The position numbers and the translations under genes are program-made. Below are positions 55,006-64,000 of a stretch of DNA of 64,000 bases, in pieces. Source of the stretch: Candidatus Izimoplasma sp. ZiA1. GTDB lineage: Bacteria; Bacillota_I; Bacilli_A; Izemoplasmatales; Izemoplasmataceae. The first letter of the stretch is position 1. Every line of letters starts with the position of its first letter. Location of the stretch: the NCBI GenBank assembly GCA_002285055.1, contig NQYJ01000001.1, positions 62,001 to 126,000 on the forward strand, read 5' to 3'. The notes under the pieces are model-generated. The model searched no databases and had not been told where the DNA came from. It saw nothing but the letters and a program-made list of their open reading frames with translations.

Positions 55006-56313
55006 CTATTTAATGAATCCGGAATATTTTTTATCTTGAGTATCTGTTTTAATTTGTTTTGTAGTTTCAATTGCAACACCTACAACAATTAATAAACTTG
55101 TTCCACCAATTTGAACTTGCGATGGTAAGTTAAAAATCATTGAAGCAAAGATAGGCAATGAAGCAATAAGAACTAAATAAGATGCTCCGATAATTGTAAT
55201 TTTAAATAAAGTTCTTGAAACATAGTTTTCAGTTTCAATACCAGGACGTACACCAGGAATATAAGCATTTTGTTTTTGTAAGTTTTCTGCAATCTTTTCT
55301 GGATTAATTTGTACAAACGCATAGAAGAATGCAAAAACAAAAATTAAAATAACATATACAGCATACCCTAGAGGTTCTTGATAACTGAATAATTGATTTA
55401 GCCAAACAGCTAAACTTGTTGATTGGAAACTTGCAGGTAAGAAATTCATAATTGTTGCAGGTAAGCTTAATAAAGTTACTGCGAAAATTACTGGAATAAC
55501 TCCTGCTGAGTTTATTTTTAAAGGAATATTTGATTCGTTTTTTCCACGGAAATGAGATCCCGTTGGTCTATTTGAGTATTGAATTGGAATTTTACGGTTT
55601 GCAGATTGCATTACAGTAACTCCAAAAATTACTAATATATATACTAGTACTACAATTAAGAACACACTAACTGTTGACCAGTTAGCCCCATCTACAGTAA
55701 CATATGATTCAATTAATGAAGCAAACATGCTTGGCATACCAGAAACGATACCCGCAACGATTATCATTGACGTACCATTCCCAACTCCTTTTAAAGTAAT
55801 TTGGTCAGATAACCATAATAAGAATGCAGTACCAGCAGTCATTACTAACGCTAAGTATGTATAAGTTAAAAAGTTATCTTCAATACCTAAATTGAAGTTT
55901 TCTGTTAATCTAAATCCTAGAGTCATTGCTAACGCTTGAATAAATGCAAGTGCAACAGCTAAATATCTAGTTAATTGATTAATTTTTTGTTTACCAGTTT
56001 CCCCTTCTTCTGCCCATTCTTTTAATAATGGCAGAATGTCCATTTGTAGTAATTGCACAACGATACTTGCCGTAATGTACGGACCAATACCAAGTGCGAT
56101 TATTGAGTAATTTTTAAGTGCATTACCAGTAAACGCATTTGCAATACCTAAGAAACCACTATCTGCGGCATCAAAGAAATTTGCAATTTCAGCTTGATTG
56201 ATAAGTGGTATATGAATATATGTTGCTGCTTTATATACCATAAAAGCGATTAGTGTGAAAAGTATTTTTTTCAGAACTTCTTTGTTTTTAAATACAGCAA
56301 TTATATTTTCCAA
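55006..56313 (-). CDS. secY: preprotein translocase subunit SecY
   Basis: 435 residues, ten membrane helices. The plug/second-helix region, GIGPYITASIVVQLLQMDI, the cytoplasmic loop YSNRPTG and the C-terminal GVRPGIETENYV are typical. SecY is the protein-conducting channel and partners the three-helix SecE at 25887-26315. It starts one base after the rplO stop codon region. Confidence 0.98.
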   Translation of the reverse strand: MENIIAVFKNKEVLKKILFTLIAFMVYKAATYIHIPLINQAEIANFFDAADSGFLGIANAFTGNALKNYSIIALGIGPYITASIVVQLLQMDILPLLKEWAEEGETGKQKINQLTRYLAVALAFIQALAMTLGFRLTENFNLGIEDNFLTYTYLALVMTAGTAFLLWLSDQITLKGVGNGTSMIIVAGIVSGMPSMFASLIESYVTVDGANWSTVSVFLIVVLVYILVIFGVTVMQSANRKIPIQYSNRPTGSHFRGKNESNIPLKINSAGVIPVIFAVTLLSLPATIMNFLPASFQSTSLAVWLNQLFSYQEPLGYAVYVILIFVFAFFYAFVQINPEKIAENLQKQNAYIPGVRPGIETENYVSRTLFKITIIGASYLVLIASLPIFASMIFNLPSQVQIGGTSLLIVVGVAIETTKQIKTDTQDKKYSGFIK

Positions 56314-56751
56314 TTAAATCACCTCGATGCTTCCACCAACTGATTGGATTTTTTCTACTGCAGACTTAGTAAACTTGTTAGCCTTAACAGTTAGTTTTTT
56401 TTCTAATTGTCCGTTTCCGAGAATTTTTAATCCAGATTCTATTTTTGTGATTAATCTATCTGATAATAATAAATCTTTAGTAATTACAGTACCTTCTTCG
56501 TATCTGTTAAGCTCACTAACATTTACAATTGCGTACTCTTTTCTGTTAATATTTGTGAATCCTCTTTTTGGGATACGTTTGAAGAATGGAGTTTGCCCAC
56601 CTTCAAATCCTAAACGAGTTTTTCCGCCTGAACGAGAATTTTGCCCTTTGTGTCCTGAACCAGCTGTTTTCCCAGTTCCACTTCCTGTTCCACGTCCAAC
56701 ACGTTTTTTGTTTTTTGTACCTTGTACAGGTTTTAAGTTATGTAATTCCAT
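56314..56751 (-). CDS. rplO: 50S ribosomal protein L15
   Basis: 145 residues. The Gly-rich N-terminal extension [20 protein letters not shown] and [18 protein letters not shown] are invariant. It threads into the large-subunit core. It directly abuts secY. Confidence 0.98.
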   Translation of the reverse strand: MELHNLKPVQGTKNKKRVGRGTGSGTGKTAGSGHKGQNSRSGGKTRLGFEGGQTPFFKRIPKRGFTNINRKEYAIVNVSELNRYEEGTVITKDLLLSDRLITKIESGLKILGNGQLEKKLTVKANKFTKSAVEKIQSVGGSIEVI

Positions 56752-56762
56752 TTGGGCACCTC

Positions 56763-56945
56763 CTACTTCTCTGTAACTTCTACTAAATGAGAGACAACTT
56801 TGATCATTCCTCTAATAGTAGCAGTATCAGTTTTTACAACAGATTTGTTGATTTTTGTTAGTCCTAGTGCTTTTGCTGTTTTTCTTTGGTTTGGTTTTCT
56901 ACCGATTAAGCTTCTTCTTAAAGTTATTACTAATTCTTTCGCCAT
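56763..56945 (-). CDS. rpmD: 50S ribosomal protein L30
   Basis: 60 residues: [25 protein letters not shown], the compact bacterial L30. Its start overlaps the rpsE stop by one base. Confidence 0.97.
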   Translation of the reverse strand: MAKELVITLRRSLIGRKPNQRKTAKALGLTKINKSVVKTDTATIRGMIKVVSHLVEVTEK

Positions 56946-57460
56946 TATAAAATCTCCTCAACTGTTAACCCGCGTGTACGAGCTACTTGCTCAGCAGTTC
57001 TTAATTGACTTAAACCATCGATAGTTGCTCTAACCATGTTAATAGGTGTGTTTGAACCTAAAGATTTTGATAAGATGTCTTCAACACCAGCTAACTCAAG
57101 TACGGCACGTACTGGTCCACCAGCGATAACTCCTGTCCCACCAACTGCAGGTTTTAAGAATACACTACCAGCACCAAATCCACCAGTAATTTCATGAGGT
57201 ATAGTTGTACCATACATAGGTACTTTGATTAAGTTTCTTTTTGCATCTTCTATTGCTTTTTTAATTGCATCAGGTACTTCTTGAGCTTTACCAGTACCAA
57301 ATCCAACTTTACCTTTTTTATCTCCAACAACTACTAAAGCACTAAATCTGAAGCGACGTCCACCTTTAACAACTTTAGTAACGCGGTTAATATTTACTAC
57401 TCTCTCTTCGTAGATTTTCTCTTCTCTATTACGACGAGGTCTTCTTTTTTTATTCATCAT
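56945..57460 (-). CDS. rpsE: 30S ribosomal protein S5
   Basis: 171 residues. The dsRBD-like N-terminal domain has [18 protein letters not shown] and the C-terminal domain [19 protein letters not shown]. It acts in translational accuracy. Two ATGs stand together (57460 and 57457); AGGAGG is four or seven bases away, so the second may be the real one. Confidence 0.98.
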   Translation of the reverse strand: MMNKKRRPRRNREEKIYEERVVNINRVTKVVKGGRRFRFSALVVVGDKKGKVGFGTGKAQEVPDAIKKAIEDAKRNLIKVPMYGTTIPHEITGGFGAGSVFLKPAVGGTGVIAGGPVRAVLELAGVEDILSKSLGSNTPINMVRATIDGLSQLRTAEQVARTRGLTVEEIL

Positions 57461-57468
57461 GTAACCTC

Positions 57469-57831
57469 CTAAAATTCTAGCCCTTGCTCACGAGCGGCCT
57501 CAGCTAAAGCTTTTACTTTTCCATGATATAAATAACCGCTTCTGTCAAACACTACTTGTTTTATGTTCTTTTCAATTGCTCTTTTAGCTACTAATTCACC
57601 AACGAATTTTGCAGCTTCTAAAGTTCCACCTTTTTCCATTTTGTTTTCTTTCTCCTGAGTAGAAGCACTAACTAAAGTTACACCATTAACATCGTCAATG
57701 ATTTGAGCGTAAACATTTTTGTTAGAACGGAAAACACTAAGACGAGGTTTAACCGGAGTTCCAGCTAAATTTTGTCTAATTCTTACGTGTCTCTTTACAC
57801 GCATTTTGTTTTTTGATGTTTTGTTAATCAT
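57469..57831 (-). CDS. rplR: 50S ribosomal protein L18
   Basis: 120 residues: [24 protein letters not shown], the 5S rRNA-binding protein of the central protuberance. Good AGGAGTGA before the ATG; 8 bases separate it from rpsE. Confidence 0.98.
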   Translation of the reverse strand: MINKTSKNKMRVKRHVRIRQNLAGTPVKPRLSVFRSNKNVYAQIIDDVNGVTLVSASTQEKENKMEKGGTLEAAKFVGELVAKRAIEKNIKQVVFDRSGYLYHGKVKALAEAAREQGLEF

Positions 57832-57848
57832 AAAATCACTCCTAACTG

Positions 57849-58385
57849 CTACTTAGCAGTTTTTCCTTCTTTACGACGTACGTATTCATCAACATAACGA
57901 ATACCTTTACCTAGATATGGTTCTGGTGGGCGAACCGCTCTAATGTTAGCAGAAAATTCTCCTACTAATTGTTTATCAATACCTGAAATAATAATATCTG
58001 TGTTTTTTGGCACTTCACAAGTTAATCCTACAGGTACTTCTAATTCAACAGGATGTGAGAACCCAGCGCTTAATACTAAAGTGTTACCTTTAAGTAATGC
58101 ACGATACCCAACACCTATCATTTTTAATTGTTTTTTATAACCTTCTGATACACCTACAACCATATTATTAATGATCGCTCTAGTTGTACCATGTAAAGTT
58201 CTATGAGTTTTTGTTTCCGATGGTCTTTCAACAGTTACGATATTTCCATCGATTAATACTTTCATGTCTTCATTGAATGAAAACTCCAGTGATCCTTTAG
58301 GGCCTTTCACAGTAACGCTGTTTCCTTCTACTGATACTTCAACACCTTGAGGTAGTTCAATTGGTTTCTTCCCAATACGACTCAT
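57849..58385 (-). CDS. rplF: 50S ribosomal protein L6
   Basis: 178 residues in two similar halves: [20 protein letters not shown] and the C-terminal [22 protein letters not shown]. It binds near the sarcin-ricin loop. AGGAGGTGT precedes the ATG. Confidence 0.98.
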   Translation of the reverse strand: MSRIGKKPIELPQGVEVSVEGNSVTVKGPKGSLEFSFNEDMKVLIDGNIVTVERPSETKTHRTLHGTTRAIINNMVVGVSEGYKKQLKMIGVGYRALLKGNTLVLSAGFSHPVELEVPVGLTCEVPKNTDIIISGIDKQLVGEFSANIRAVRPPEPYLGKGIRYVDEYVRRKEGKTAK

Positions 58386-58410
58386 TTAAATACACCTCCT
58401 AAGTTAATTT

Positions 58411-58806
58411 TTACCAAACGTACGCTAAGATCTCTCCGCCCATTTTTTGTTTACGAGCTTCACGATCTGTAACAATTCCTTTAGAAGTTGAAATAATTGC
58501 TATTCCAAGTCCGTTTAATACTTTAGGAATTTCGTTTGTTTTTGCATATACTCTAAGACCAGGCTTAGAAATTCTTTTTAATCCTTTAACAACGCGTTCG
58601 TTTTGTAAATATTTAAGTGATACACGTAAAGTATCTTGCACTTCACCTTTTACAACTTTAACGTCGTTAATATATCCTTCTGCTTTCAATAAGCTTAAAA
58701 CTTCTTTTTTAAGTTTTGATGCAGGGATGTCAACTGTTTCATGCTTCATTTGGTTTGCATTTCTGATACGAGTTAACATATCTGCTATAGGATCTGTCAT
58801 TACCAT
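58411..58806 (-). CDS. rpsH: 30S ribosomal protein S8
   Basis: 131 residues: [18 protein letters not shown] start, [18 protein letters not shown] and the C-terminal GGEILAYVW. The first ATG fits GGAGG spacing and the Bacillus start. S8 autoregulates the spc operon in E. coli; no target was sought successfully here. Confidence 0.98.
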   Translation of the reverse strand: MVMTDPIADMLTRIRNANQMKHETVDIPASKLKKEVLSLLKAEGYINDVKVVKGEVQDTLRVSLKYLQNERVVKGLKRISKPGLRVYAKTNEIPKVLNGLGIAIISTSKGIVTDREARKQKMGGEILAYVW

Positions 58807-58844
58807 TTATAAATGCCTCCTCCCAAAAATTAGGAATATTTTTT

Positions 58845-59030
58845 TTACCAGCTTGCTTTTCTTACACCAGGAATTTGTCCTTTATACGCTAATTCGCGAA
58901 AACAAATACGGCATAACTTGAATTTTCTGTAAACAGCGTGTGGTCTACCACATTTTTCGCAACGTGTATATTCACGTACAGAAAACTTTTGTTTACGTTG
59001 TTGTTTGACTTTCATTGACGTTTTAGCCAT
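58845..59030 (-). CDS. rpsN: 30S ribosomal protein S14, zinc-binding type Z
   Basis: 61 residues, the short form with CEKC and CRIC zinc ligands ([20 protein letters not shown]). The long zinc-free paralogue found in some Firmicutes is not here. Confidence 0.97.
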   Translation of the reverse strand: MAKTSMKVKQQRKQKFSVREYTRCEKCGRPHAVYRKFKLCRICFRELAYKGQIPGVRKASW

Positions 59031-59042
59031 TTGTGAGCCTCC

Positions 59043-59582
59043 TTATTTCTTGAACGGCATACCAAGTTGTTTTAGAAGTTCGAAACCTTCTAAATCAGTA
59101 TTTGCCGTTGTTACGATAACAATGTCCATTCCTCTTACGCGGTTCACTTTATCATAATCAATCTCAGGGAAAATTAATTGCTCTTTTACACCTAGTGTAT
59201 AGTTTCCTCTTCCGTCGAATGATTTATTTGATATACCTTGGAAGTCACGTACACGAGGTAAAGCAATATTTACTAATTTGTCTAAGAATTGATACATTCT
59301 TTCTCCACGAAGTGTTACTTTACAACCAATAGGCATACCTTCACGTAATTTGAACGTAGCGATTGATTTTTTTGCACGTGTGATAATTGGCTTTTGACCT
59401 GTAAATAGTGTTAATTCACTAACAGCGTCATCCAATACTTTTGTATTTGTAACAGCATCACCAACACCAATGTTTACAACTATCTTTTCAACTTTTGGTG
59501 CTTGCATAACTGTTGTATAGTTAAATTTGTTTACAAGTTCTGTACGAATCTCATTTAAATATTTTTCTTGTAAGCGATTCAT
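59043..59582 (-). CDS. rplE: 50S ribosomal protein L5
   Basis: 179 residues: [39 protein letters not shown] and the C-terminal [12 protein letters not shown]. It binds 5S rRNA and contacts P-site tRNA. 12 bases before rpsN. Confidence 0.98.
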   Translation of the reverse strand: MNRLQEKYLNEIRTELVNKFNYTTVMQAPKVEKIVVNIGVGDAVTNTKVLDDAVSELTLFTGQKPIITRAKKSIATFKLREGMPIGCKVTLRGERMYQFLDKLVNIALPRVRDFQGISNKSFDGRGNYTLGVKEQLIFPEIDYDKVNRVRGMDIVIVTTANTDLEGFELLKQLGMPFKK

Positions 59583-59604
59583 GCTAAAGTCCTCCTCTCT
59601 GTGA

Positions 59605-59934
59605 CTAATCTAATACTTCACCAGATTTTTTAGAATATCTTACTTTTTTAGTTTCTTCAGTTTTTTTAGAAGTTTCAGTAACATATTTATATCCTACTCT
59701 TGTAGTACCTGTTTTTTTCTCAGCAATCATTACATTCGATGCGTTGATTGGAGCTTCATATTCCATGATACCACCATCGGGATTTGATTGAGTAGGTTTA
59801 GCATGTTTTTTTATGATGTTAACTCCTTCAACTAAAACTTTATTAGTTTTAGGGAAAGTTTTTAATACAGTTCCTTCTTTACCACGGCTTGCACCACTGA
59901 TAACTTTGACTGTATCGCCTTTTTTAATTTTCAT
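59605..59934 (-). CDS. rplX: 50S ribosomal protein L24
   Basis: 109 residues with an N-terminal KOW motif ([20 protein letters not shown]). An assembly initiator of the large subunit. The C-terminus is slightly longer and lysine-rich ([18 protein letters not shown]). Confidence 0.98.
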   Translation of the reverse strand: MKIKKGDTVKVISGASRGKEGTVLKTFPKTNKVLVEGVNIIKKHAKPTQSNPDGGIMEYEAPINASNVMIAEKKTGTTRVGYKYVTETSKKTEETKKVRYSKKSGEVLD

Positions 59935-59951
59935 ATTTTTACCTCCTACTC

Positions 59952-60320
59952 TTATAGTACTTCGGGAGCTAATGATACAATTTTCATAAATTCTGCATCT
60001 CTTAACTCTCTTGCAACTGGTCCGAAAATACGAGTCCCTCTAGGAGATTTGTCATCACGGATAATTACAGCTGCATTATCATCAAATTTGATATATGATC
60101 CATCTTTACGACGGATTTCTTTTTTAGTTCTTACAACTACAGCTTTAACAATATCTCCCTTTTTAACCATACCTCCAGGAGCTGCTTGTTTAACTGTGGC
60201 AACGATAACGTCACCGATACTAGCATACTTACGCCCAGTACCTCCTAAAACTTTAATAGTTAAAATTTCACGAGCACCAGAGTTATCTGCTATTTTTAAT
60301 CTAGATTCTTGTTGAATCAT
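59952..60320 (-). CDS. rplN: 50S ribosomal protein L14
   Basis: 122 residues, the exact usual length: [18 protein letters not shown] to [11 protein letters not shown]. It forms bridge B5/B8 with the small subunit. Confidence 0.98.
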   Translation of the reverse strand: MIQQESRLKIADNSGAREILTIKVLGGTGRKYASIGDVIVATVKQAAPGGMVKKGDIVKAVVVRTKKEIRRKDGSYIKFDDNAAVIIRDDKSPRGTRIFGPVARELRDAEFMKIVSLAPEVL

Positions 60321-60344
60321 AATTAGTTCCTCCTTTTAGCTCTC

Positions 60345-60605
60345 TTAAATATTAACTTTAACTTCCACAATGTTTAGAAGACGGAATCTTTTAGTTTTTG
60401 ATAATGGACGAGTTTCAGTTATTTGAACAACATCTCCCATTTTAGCTTGATTCAGTTCATCGTGGGCTGTAAATTTTTTAGTTTGCTTAACACGTTTACC
60501 ATATAATGGATGTTTTTTATAAGTTTCTACTAACACAGTAATTGTTTTTTCTGCTTTGTCAGATACAACAGTTCCTGTTAGAACTCTTCTGCTATTACGT
60601 TCCAT
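60345..60605 (-). CDS. rpsQ: 30S ribosomal protein S17
   Basis: 86 residues, OB-fold: [21 protein letters not shown], then [18 protein letters not shown]. It stabilises the 5' domain of 16S rRNA. Confidence 0.98.
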   Translation of the reverse strand: MERNSRRVLTGTVVSDKAEKTITVLVETYKKHPLYGKRVKQTKKFTAHDELNQAKMGDVVQITETRPLSKTKRFRLLNIVEVKVNI

Positions 60606-60622
60606 ATAATTCTCCTCTCGCC

Positions 60623-60811
60623 TTACTCAGCGCGCTCTGTTAAAACTGTTTTCATACGAGCTATCGCTTTCTTCAGTTTGCCAATACGAGCAGTGTTTTC
60701 TAATTGACCAGTAGCTTGATCAAATCTTAGTCTGAACAATTCTACTTTCAAATCTTTAATTTCTTGATTGATTTTAGCAGTGTCCCAATCTCTGTATTCT
60801 TTAGCTTTCAC
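60623..60811 (-). CDS. rpmC: 50S ribosomal protein L29
   Basis: 62 residues from GTG at 60811, giving [18 protein letters not shown], which aligns with other L29 starts; GGTGA lies six bases upstream. Its start overlaps the rplP end by 11 bases. L29 sits beside the polypeptide exit and helps bind trigger factor and SRP. Confidence 0.96.
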   Translation of the reverse strand: MKAKEYRDWDTAKINQEIKDLKVELFRLRFDQATGQLENTARIGKLKKAIARMKTVLTERAE

Positions 60812-61229
60812 TAGAATCACCACTTTCTTTCCTAATTATTTTTGTTTTTACTGGTAATTTGTGTGCTGCAAGTCTTAATGACTCTCTTGCAATCTCTTCA
60901 CTTACACCAGCAAGTTCAAACATTACAGTTCCTTCTTTAACAACAGCTACCCAACCTTCTGGAGCCCCTTTACCAGAACCCATTCTTACTTCTAAAGGTT
61001 TTGCAGTTTTTGCTAAATGAGGGAATATTCTAATCCATACTTTACCTTGACGTTTCATATATCTTGTCATGGCAATACGAGCAGCCTCAATTTGACGGTT
61101 AGTGATCCAAGCTCCTTGTGTAGATTGAAGACCGAATTCACCGAAACTAACTTCAGTTCCGCCTTTAGCTTTACCCTCGTATGAAACTCTATGAGGGCGT
61201 CTATATTTTGTTCTTTTAGGTGTTAACAT
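60801..61229 (-). CDS. rplP: 50S ribosomal protein L16
   Basis: 142 residues: [20 protein letters not shown], then [20 protein letters not shown]. It has the arm that positions A-site tRNA. It overlaps rpsC by one base and rpmC by 11. Confidence 0.98.
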   Translation of the reverse strand: MLTPKRTKYRRPHRVSYEGKAKGGTEVSFGEFGLQSTQGAWITNRQIEAARIAMTRYMKRQGKVWIRIFPHLAKTAKPLEVRMGSGKGAPEGWVAVVKEGTVMFELAGVSEEIARESLRLAAHKLPVKTKIIRKESGDSSES

Positions 61230-61876
61230 TATTTAGCCCCCTTTTTCTCAGGTAATATTTCACCTTTGTATATCCATACTTTAATTCCTAAAATACCATA
61301 TGTAGTATTAGCTTCAGCAGCAGCATAATCGATATCAGCACGTAATGTATGTAAAGGTACATTTCCTTCGCTATATCCTTCGCTTCTTGCCATTTCCGCT
61401 CCGCCTAAACGTCCAGAAATTAATGTTTTACATCCTTTAGCACCGCTTCTCATAGCTCTTTGAATAGCCATTTTTTGAACACGTCTAAATGATGCTCTGT
61501 TTTCTAATTGTTGTGCCATAGAAGCTGCTACTAATTGAGCATCTTTTTCCGGCTTTTTGATTTCAACGACATTCATAAAAACTTCTTTATTAGTTAATTT
61601 AACTAGTTTTGCAACTACTTCGTTTTTAACTGCAGCTTCTCTACCAATTACCATACCAGGTTTAGCAGTGTTTACTGTTAAAATTACTCTACCTTTGCTT
61701 CTTTCTATTTCAACTTTTGAAACAGAAGCATTAGCATATAATTCTTCCAATAAAGCGCGAATTTTTATGTCTTCATGTAATAAATCAGCAACGTCATTTT
61801 TATCAGCATACCAACGAGAATCCCAGTCTCTAATAATTCCAACTCTTAGTCCTACTGGACTTACTTTTTGACCCAT
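61229..61876 (-). CDS. rpsC: 30S ribosomal protein S3
   Basis: 215 residues. A KH domain in the N-terminal half ([18 protein letters not shown] has the GxxG-like loop) and the C-terminal [18 protein letters not shown]. It lines the mRNA entry and helps unwind mRNA. Confidence 0.98.
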   Translation of the reverse strand: MGQKVSPVGLRVGIIRDWDSRWYADKNDVADLLHEDIKIRALLEELYANASVSKVEIERSKGRVILTVNTAKPGMVIGREAAVKNEVVAKLVKLTNKEVFMNVVEIKKPEKDAQLVAASMAQQLENRASFRRVQKMAIQRAMRSGAKGCKTLISGRLGGAEMARSEGYSEGNVPLHTLRADIDYAAAEANTTYGILGIKVWIYKGEILPEKKGAK

Positions 61877-61890
61877 CTAGATTCCCTCCT

Positions 61891-62226
61891 TTACTCTTTC
61901 TCAGCCACTACAATAGTTGTATGGCTAGTTCTTTTTAAAATCTGAGTTGCTCTACCTTGTGCACGAGGTCTGAATCTTTTTAGAGTTGGACCTTCACCCA
62001 CAAAAATCTCTTTAACGTATAATTTATCTAAATCCATGTTATAGTTATGCTCTGCATTAGCAACAGCTGATTTTAATAACTTTTCAACTACTGGTGATGC
62101 GGCTTTAGGAGTTAATCTTAGTATCGCAAAAGCTTCTCCTACTTTTTTACCTCTTATTAGATCAATAACTAATTTAACTTTACGAGAAGAGATGCGTACC
62201 ATTTTTGCTTGTGCTTTAGCTTCCAT
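61891..62226 (-). CDS. rplV: 50S ribosomal protein L22
   Basis: 111 residues. [20 protein letters not shown] start and the exit-tunnel loop [20 protein letters not shown]. The loop is of normal length with no macrolide-resistance-type insertion. Confidence 0.98.
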   Translation of the reverse strand: MEAKAQAKMVRISSRKVKLVIDLIRGKKVGEAFAILRLTPKAASPVVEKLLKSAVANAEHNYNMDLDKLYVKEIFVGEGPTLKRFRPRAQGRATQILKRTSHTTIVVAEKE

Positions 62227-62238
62227 AATCTTTCTCCT

Positions 62239-62520
62239 CTACTTTCTTTTTGCCTTTTTATCTTTTTTCTCGTGACCACGATTACTTCTAGTTGGAGAGA
62301 ACTCTCCTAATTTATGACCAACCATATCTTCAGTAACATAAACAGGGATATGCTCTTTTCCGTTGTAGACAGCAATTGTATGTCCTACAAACTGAGGAAA
62401 AATTGTTGATCTTCTAGACCATGTTTGAATAACTTTTTTCTTTTTTTCTTCACTCATAGCAACCACTTTATTTAATAAGTGATCATCACAGAATGGTCCT
62501 TTTTTAATTGAACGTGACAT
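62239..62520 (-). CDS. rpsS: 30S ribosomal protein S19
   Basis: 93 residues: [37 protein letters not shown], and a lysine-rich tail. It contacts the A-site finger bridge with S13. Confidence 0.98.
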   Translation of the reverse strand: MSRSIKKGPFCDDHLLNKVVAMSEEKKKKVIQTWSRRSTIFPQFVGHTIAVYNGKEHIPVYVTEDMVGHKLGEFSPTRSNRGHEKKDKKAKRK

Positions 62521-62538
62521 TATTTAAGTTCCTCCTTT

Positions 62539-63366
62539 CTATTTCTTGCGTCTCACGATTAATTTATCGCTAGCTTTTTTAGTTTTTCTAGTTTTAAGTC
62601 CAAGTGCTGGTTTACCCCAAGGAGTAACTGGGTTTTTACGTCCAATTGGTTGACGTCCTTCCCCACCACCATGTGGATGGTCTACAGGATTCATTACTGA
62701 ACCACGTACTGTAGGTTTGATTCCTTTATGTCTGTTTCTACCAGCTTTACCAATATTAACTAACTCGTGGAATTCATTTCCTACTTCTCCAACTGTAGCG
62801 CGGCATGTTCCTAAAATTTTTCTTACTTCTCCACTTGCAAGTCTCACTAATACGTATCTGTCTTCACGACCTAATATTTGTGCACTTGTTCCAGCAGAGC
62901 GTACTAATTGCCCACCACGACCTGGATATAGTTCAATATTATGAATTGTTGTACCTACAGGTATTTTCATTAAAGGTAATGCATTACCAACGATAATATC
63001 TGCTTTATCTCCTGATTCAATCATCATTCCAACTTCTAACCCTTTTGGAGCTAAAATGTATCTTTTTTCACCATCTGCATAATTAATTAATGCGATGTTA
63101 GAACTTCTGTTTGGATCATATTCGATAGTAGCAACACGACCTGGTACATTATCTTTATTTCTTTTAAAATCAATAATACGGTATTTTCTTTTAGCTCCAC
63201 CACCATGATGGCGAACTGTAATTTTACCTTGGTTATTGCGTCCTGACTTTTTATTTAATTTAACTAATAAAGATTTTTCTGGTTTATCAGTAGTGATTTC
63301 AGCATAATCTAAACTAGTCATATGTCTTAAACCATTAGTCATCGCTTTATATTTCTTTAAAGCCAT
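62539..63366 (-). CDS. rplB: 50S ribosomal protein L2
   Basis: 275 residues. [15 protein letters not shown], then [18 protein letters not shown], which includes the His near the peptidyl-transferase centre. Essential for subunit association. Confidence 0.98.
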   Translation of the reverse strand: MALKKYKAMTNGLRHMTSLDYAEITTDKPEKSLLVKLNKKSGRNNQGKITVRHHGGGAKRKYRIIDFKRNKDNVPGRVATIEYDPNRSSNIALINYADGEKRYILAPKGLEVGMMIESGDKADIIVGNALPLMKIPVGTTIHNIELYPGRGGQLVRSAGTSAQILGREDRYVLVRLASGEVRKILGTCRATVGEVGNEFHELVNIGKAGRNRHKGIKPTVRGSVMNPVDHPHGGGEGRQPIGRKNPVTPWGKPALGLKTRKTKKASDKLIVRRKK

Positions 63367-63390
63367 TTCGGTAACCTCCTTTTTAAATTT

Positions 63391-63675
63391 CTATGCAGCA
63401 AAGATTTCAATTTTACTATCTTTAGCTAATGTAACAATAGCTTTAGTTAGTTCTGGTTTGAAACCTTGATGCTGACCAACTCTTTTTTTCTTTGGAGTAG
63501 TATTTATAACGTTTACTTTAACTACTTTTACATTAAAAAGCTCTTCAACTGCTTTTTTAATTTGTACTTTATTCGCTCTCTTATCTACGCTGAATGTATA
63601 TTTGTTTTGTTCTTCAACTAACAACATTGACTTTTCAGTAATGATAGGGCGTTTAATAATTTCAGATGCTAACAT
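63391..63675 (-). CDS. rplW: 50S ribosomal protein L23
   Basis: 94 residues: [21 protein letters not shown] then [18 protein letters not shown]. It docks trigger factor and SRP at the tunnel exit. Its ATG overlaps the rplD stop by one base (TAATG). Confidence 0.98.
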   Translation of the reverse strand: MLASEIIKRPIITEKSMLLVEEQNKYTFSVDKRANKVQIKKAVEELFNVKVVKVNVINTTPKKKRVGQHQGFKPELTKAIVTLAKDSKIEIFAA

Positions 63676-64000
63676 TATCCAAGCACCTCCTCATATTTTT
63701 TAACTGCATCAGCAGTTACAACCATGTTTTTGAATTTCATTAACTCGTAAACACTAGCTTGATCAACTGTTGTTACAGTAATACCAGGAATATTTCTAGA
63801 TGATAACATTACATTTTCATCCATTTGGCTTAAAACGATAATTGTTTTTCCTTGAAGTTTTAGGTTTTCTAATACTTCAATCATTCCCTTAGTTTTAACA
63901 GCCTCTAATGATAATTTATCTAACACTTGGATTTGATTCCCTTGTGCTTTTGAACTTAAAACCGATTTTAAAGCTAAACGGCGAACTTTTCTATTAACTT
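63675..64000 (-). CDS. rplD: 50S ribosomal protein L4, C-terminal part (5' end outside window)
   Basis: The frame continues to the right edge: [20 protein letters not shown] can be read upstream of the first internal Met, matching the middle of L4. The first roughly 100 residues, including the tunnel loop, are beyond 64000. L4 represses the S10 operon in E. coli; rpsJ and rplC should lie further right. Confidence 0.95.
   Translation of the reverse strand, partial: VNRKVRRLALKSVLSSKAQGNQIQVLDKLSLEAVKTKGMIEVLENLKLQGKTIIVLSQMDENVMLSSRNIPGITVTTVDQASVYELMKFKNMVVTADAVKKYEEVLG

Noticed and set aside
1-64000. CRISPR arrays, insertion sequences, prophage, rRNA or tRNA genes
   Set aside because: No regularly spaced repeats, transposase or phage proteins, and no rRNA or tRNA sequence was seen by eye on either strand.

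Overview
This 64-kb window comes from an AT-rich, low-GC Gram-positive bacterium. Gene order follows the Bacillus pattern in block after block: rpsF-ssb-rpsR-gdpP-rplI, rplK-rplA-rplJ-rplL-ybxB-rpoB-rpoC-rpsL-rpsG-fusA-tuf, cysS-mrnC-rlmB-sigH-rpmG-secE-nusG, tmk-holB-ricT-trmN6-rsmI-metG, and rplD to rplQ followed by ecfA1-ecfA2-ecfT-truA. TGA is used as a stop (rlmB, ecfT and the M1-like peptidase gene), so this is not a Mycoplasma/Spiroplasma-type code-4 genome. The GdpP-L9 fusion, the lost accessory genes of the Bacillus clusters and the very short spacers suggest a reduced relative of the Mollicutes (Acholeplasma/Izemoplasma/Haloplasma neighbourhood). That placement is inference, not proof.

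Layout. 1-3.3 kb: rpsF-ssb-rpsR, then, from its own promoter, a GdpP c-di-AMP phosphodiesterase fused in frame to ribosomal protein L9. 3.3-10.2 kb: hydrolase, cinA, phzF-like, ychF, nitroreductase-like, HtrA-like lipoprotein protease and tatD. 10.2-25.3 kb: translation and transcription genes, tuf-fusA-rpsG-rpsL (str), rpoC-rpoB, ybxB-like methyltransferase, rplL-rplJ, rplA-rplK. 25.3-27.8 kb: nusG, secE, rpmG, a SigH-like sigma factor and rlmB. 27.9-29.2 kb: a plus-strand cysteine desulfidase/serine dehydratase-like gene. 29.2-40.7 kb: mrnC, cysS, csp, gltX, rpsI-rplM, yitT-like, metG, rsmI, trmN6, ricT, holB, tmk. 40.8-44.1 kb: a plus-strand island with a zinc/manganese-type ABC transporter lacking a binding protein, an M20 amidohydrolase behind a structured spacer, and a PH-domain protein. 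44.2-47.3 kb: Bax-inhibitor-like membrane protein, TauE/SafE permease, M1-like metallopeptidase, GNAT. 47.3-51 kb: truA with an extra N-terminal domain, and the ECF transporter energising module. 51-64 kb: the alpha, spc and S10 ribosomal operons, running off the right edge inside rplD.

Regulation is unusually legible. Many transcription units end in an intrinsic terminator and begin with a SigA-type promoter; the str operon promoter is a perfect TTGACA-17-TATAAT. Ribosomal-protein autoregulatory leaders can be recognised for L10, L13 and probably L1 (in front of rplK and perhaps also rplA). No rRNA, tRNA, CRISPR array, insertion sequence, prophage or origin was seen, and no gene-free stretch exceeds 300 bases; the longest (14535-14808) holds the rpoC terminator and the str promoter and leader. 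Several genes start at TTG or GTG, each placed by a well-spaced Shine-Dalgarno sequence. The points most worth following are the TruA extension, the L9 start nested inside the GdpP fusion, the L1 target sites, a palindrome plus hairpin before the M20 gene, and an Ala at the rifampicin position 516 of RpoB.
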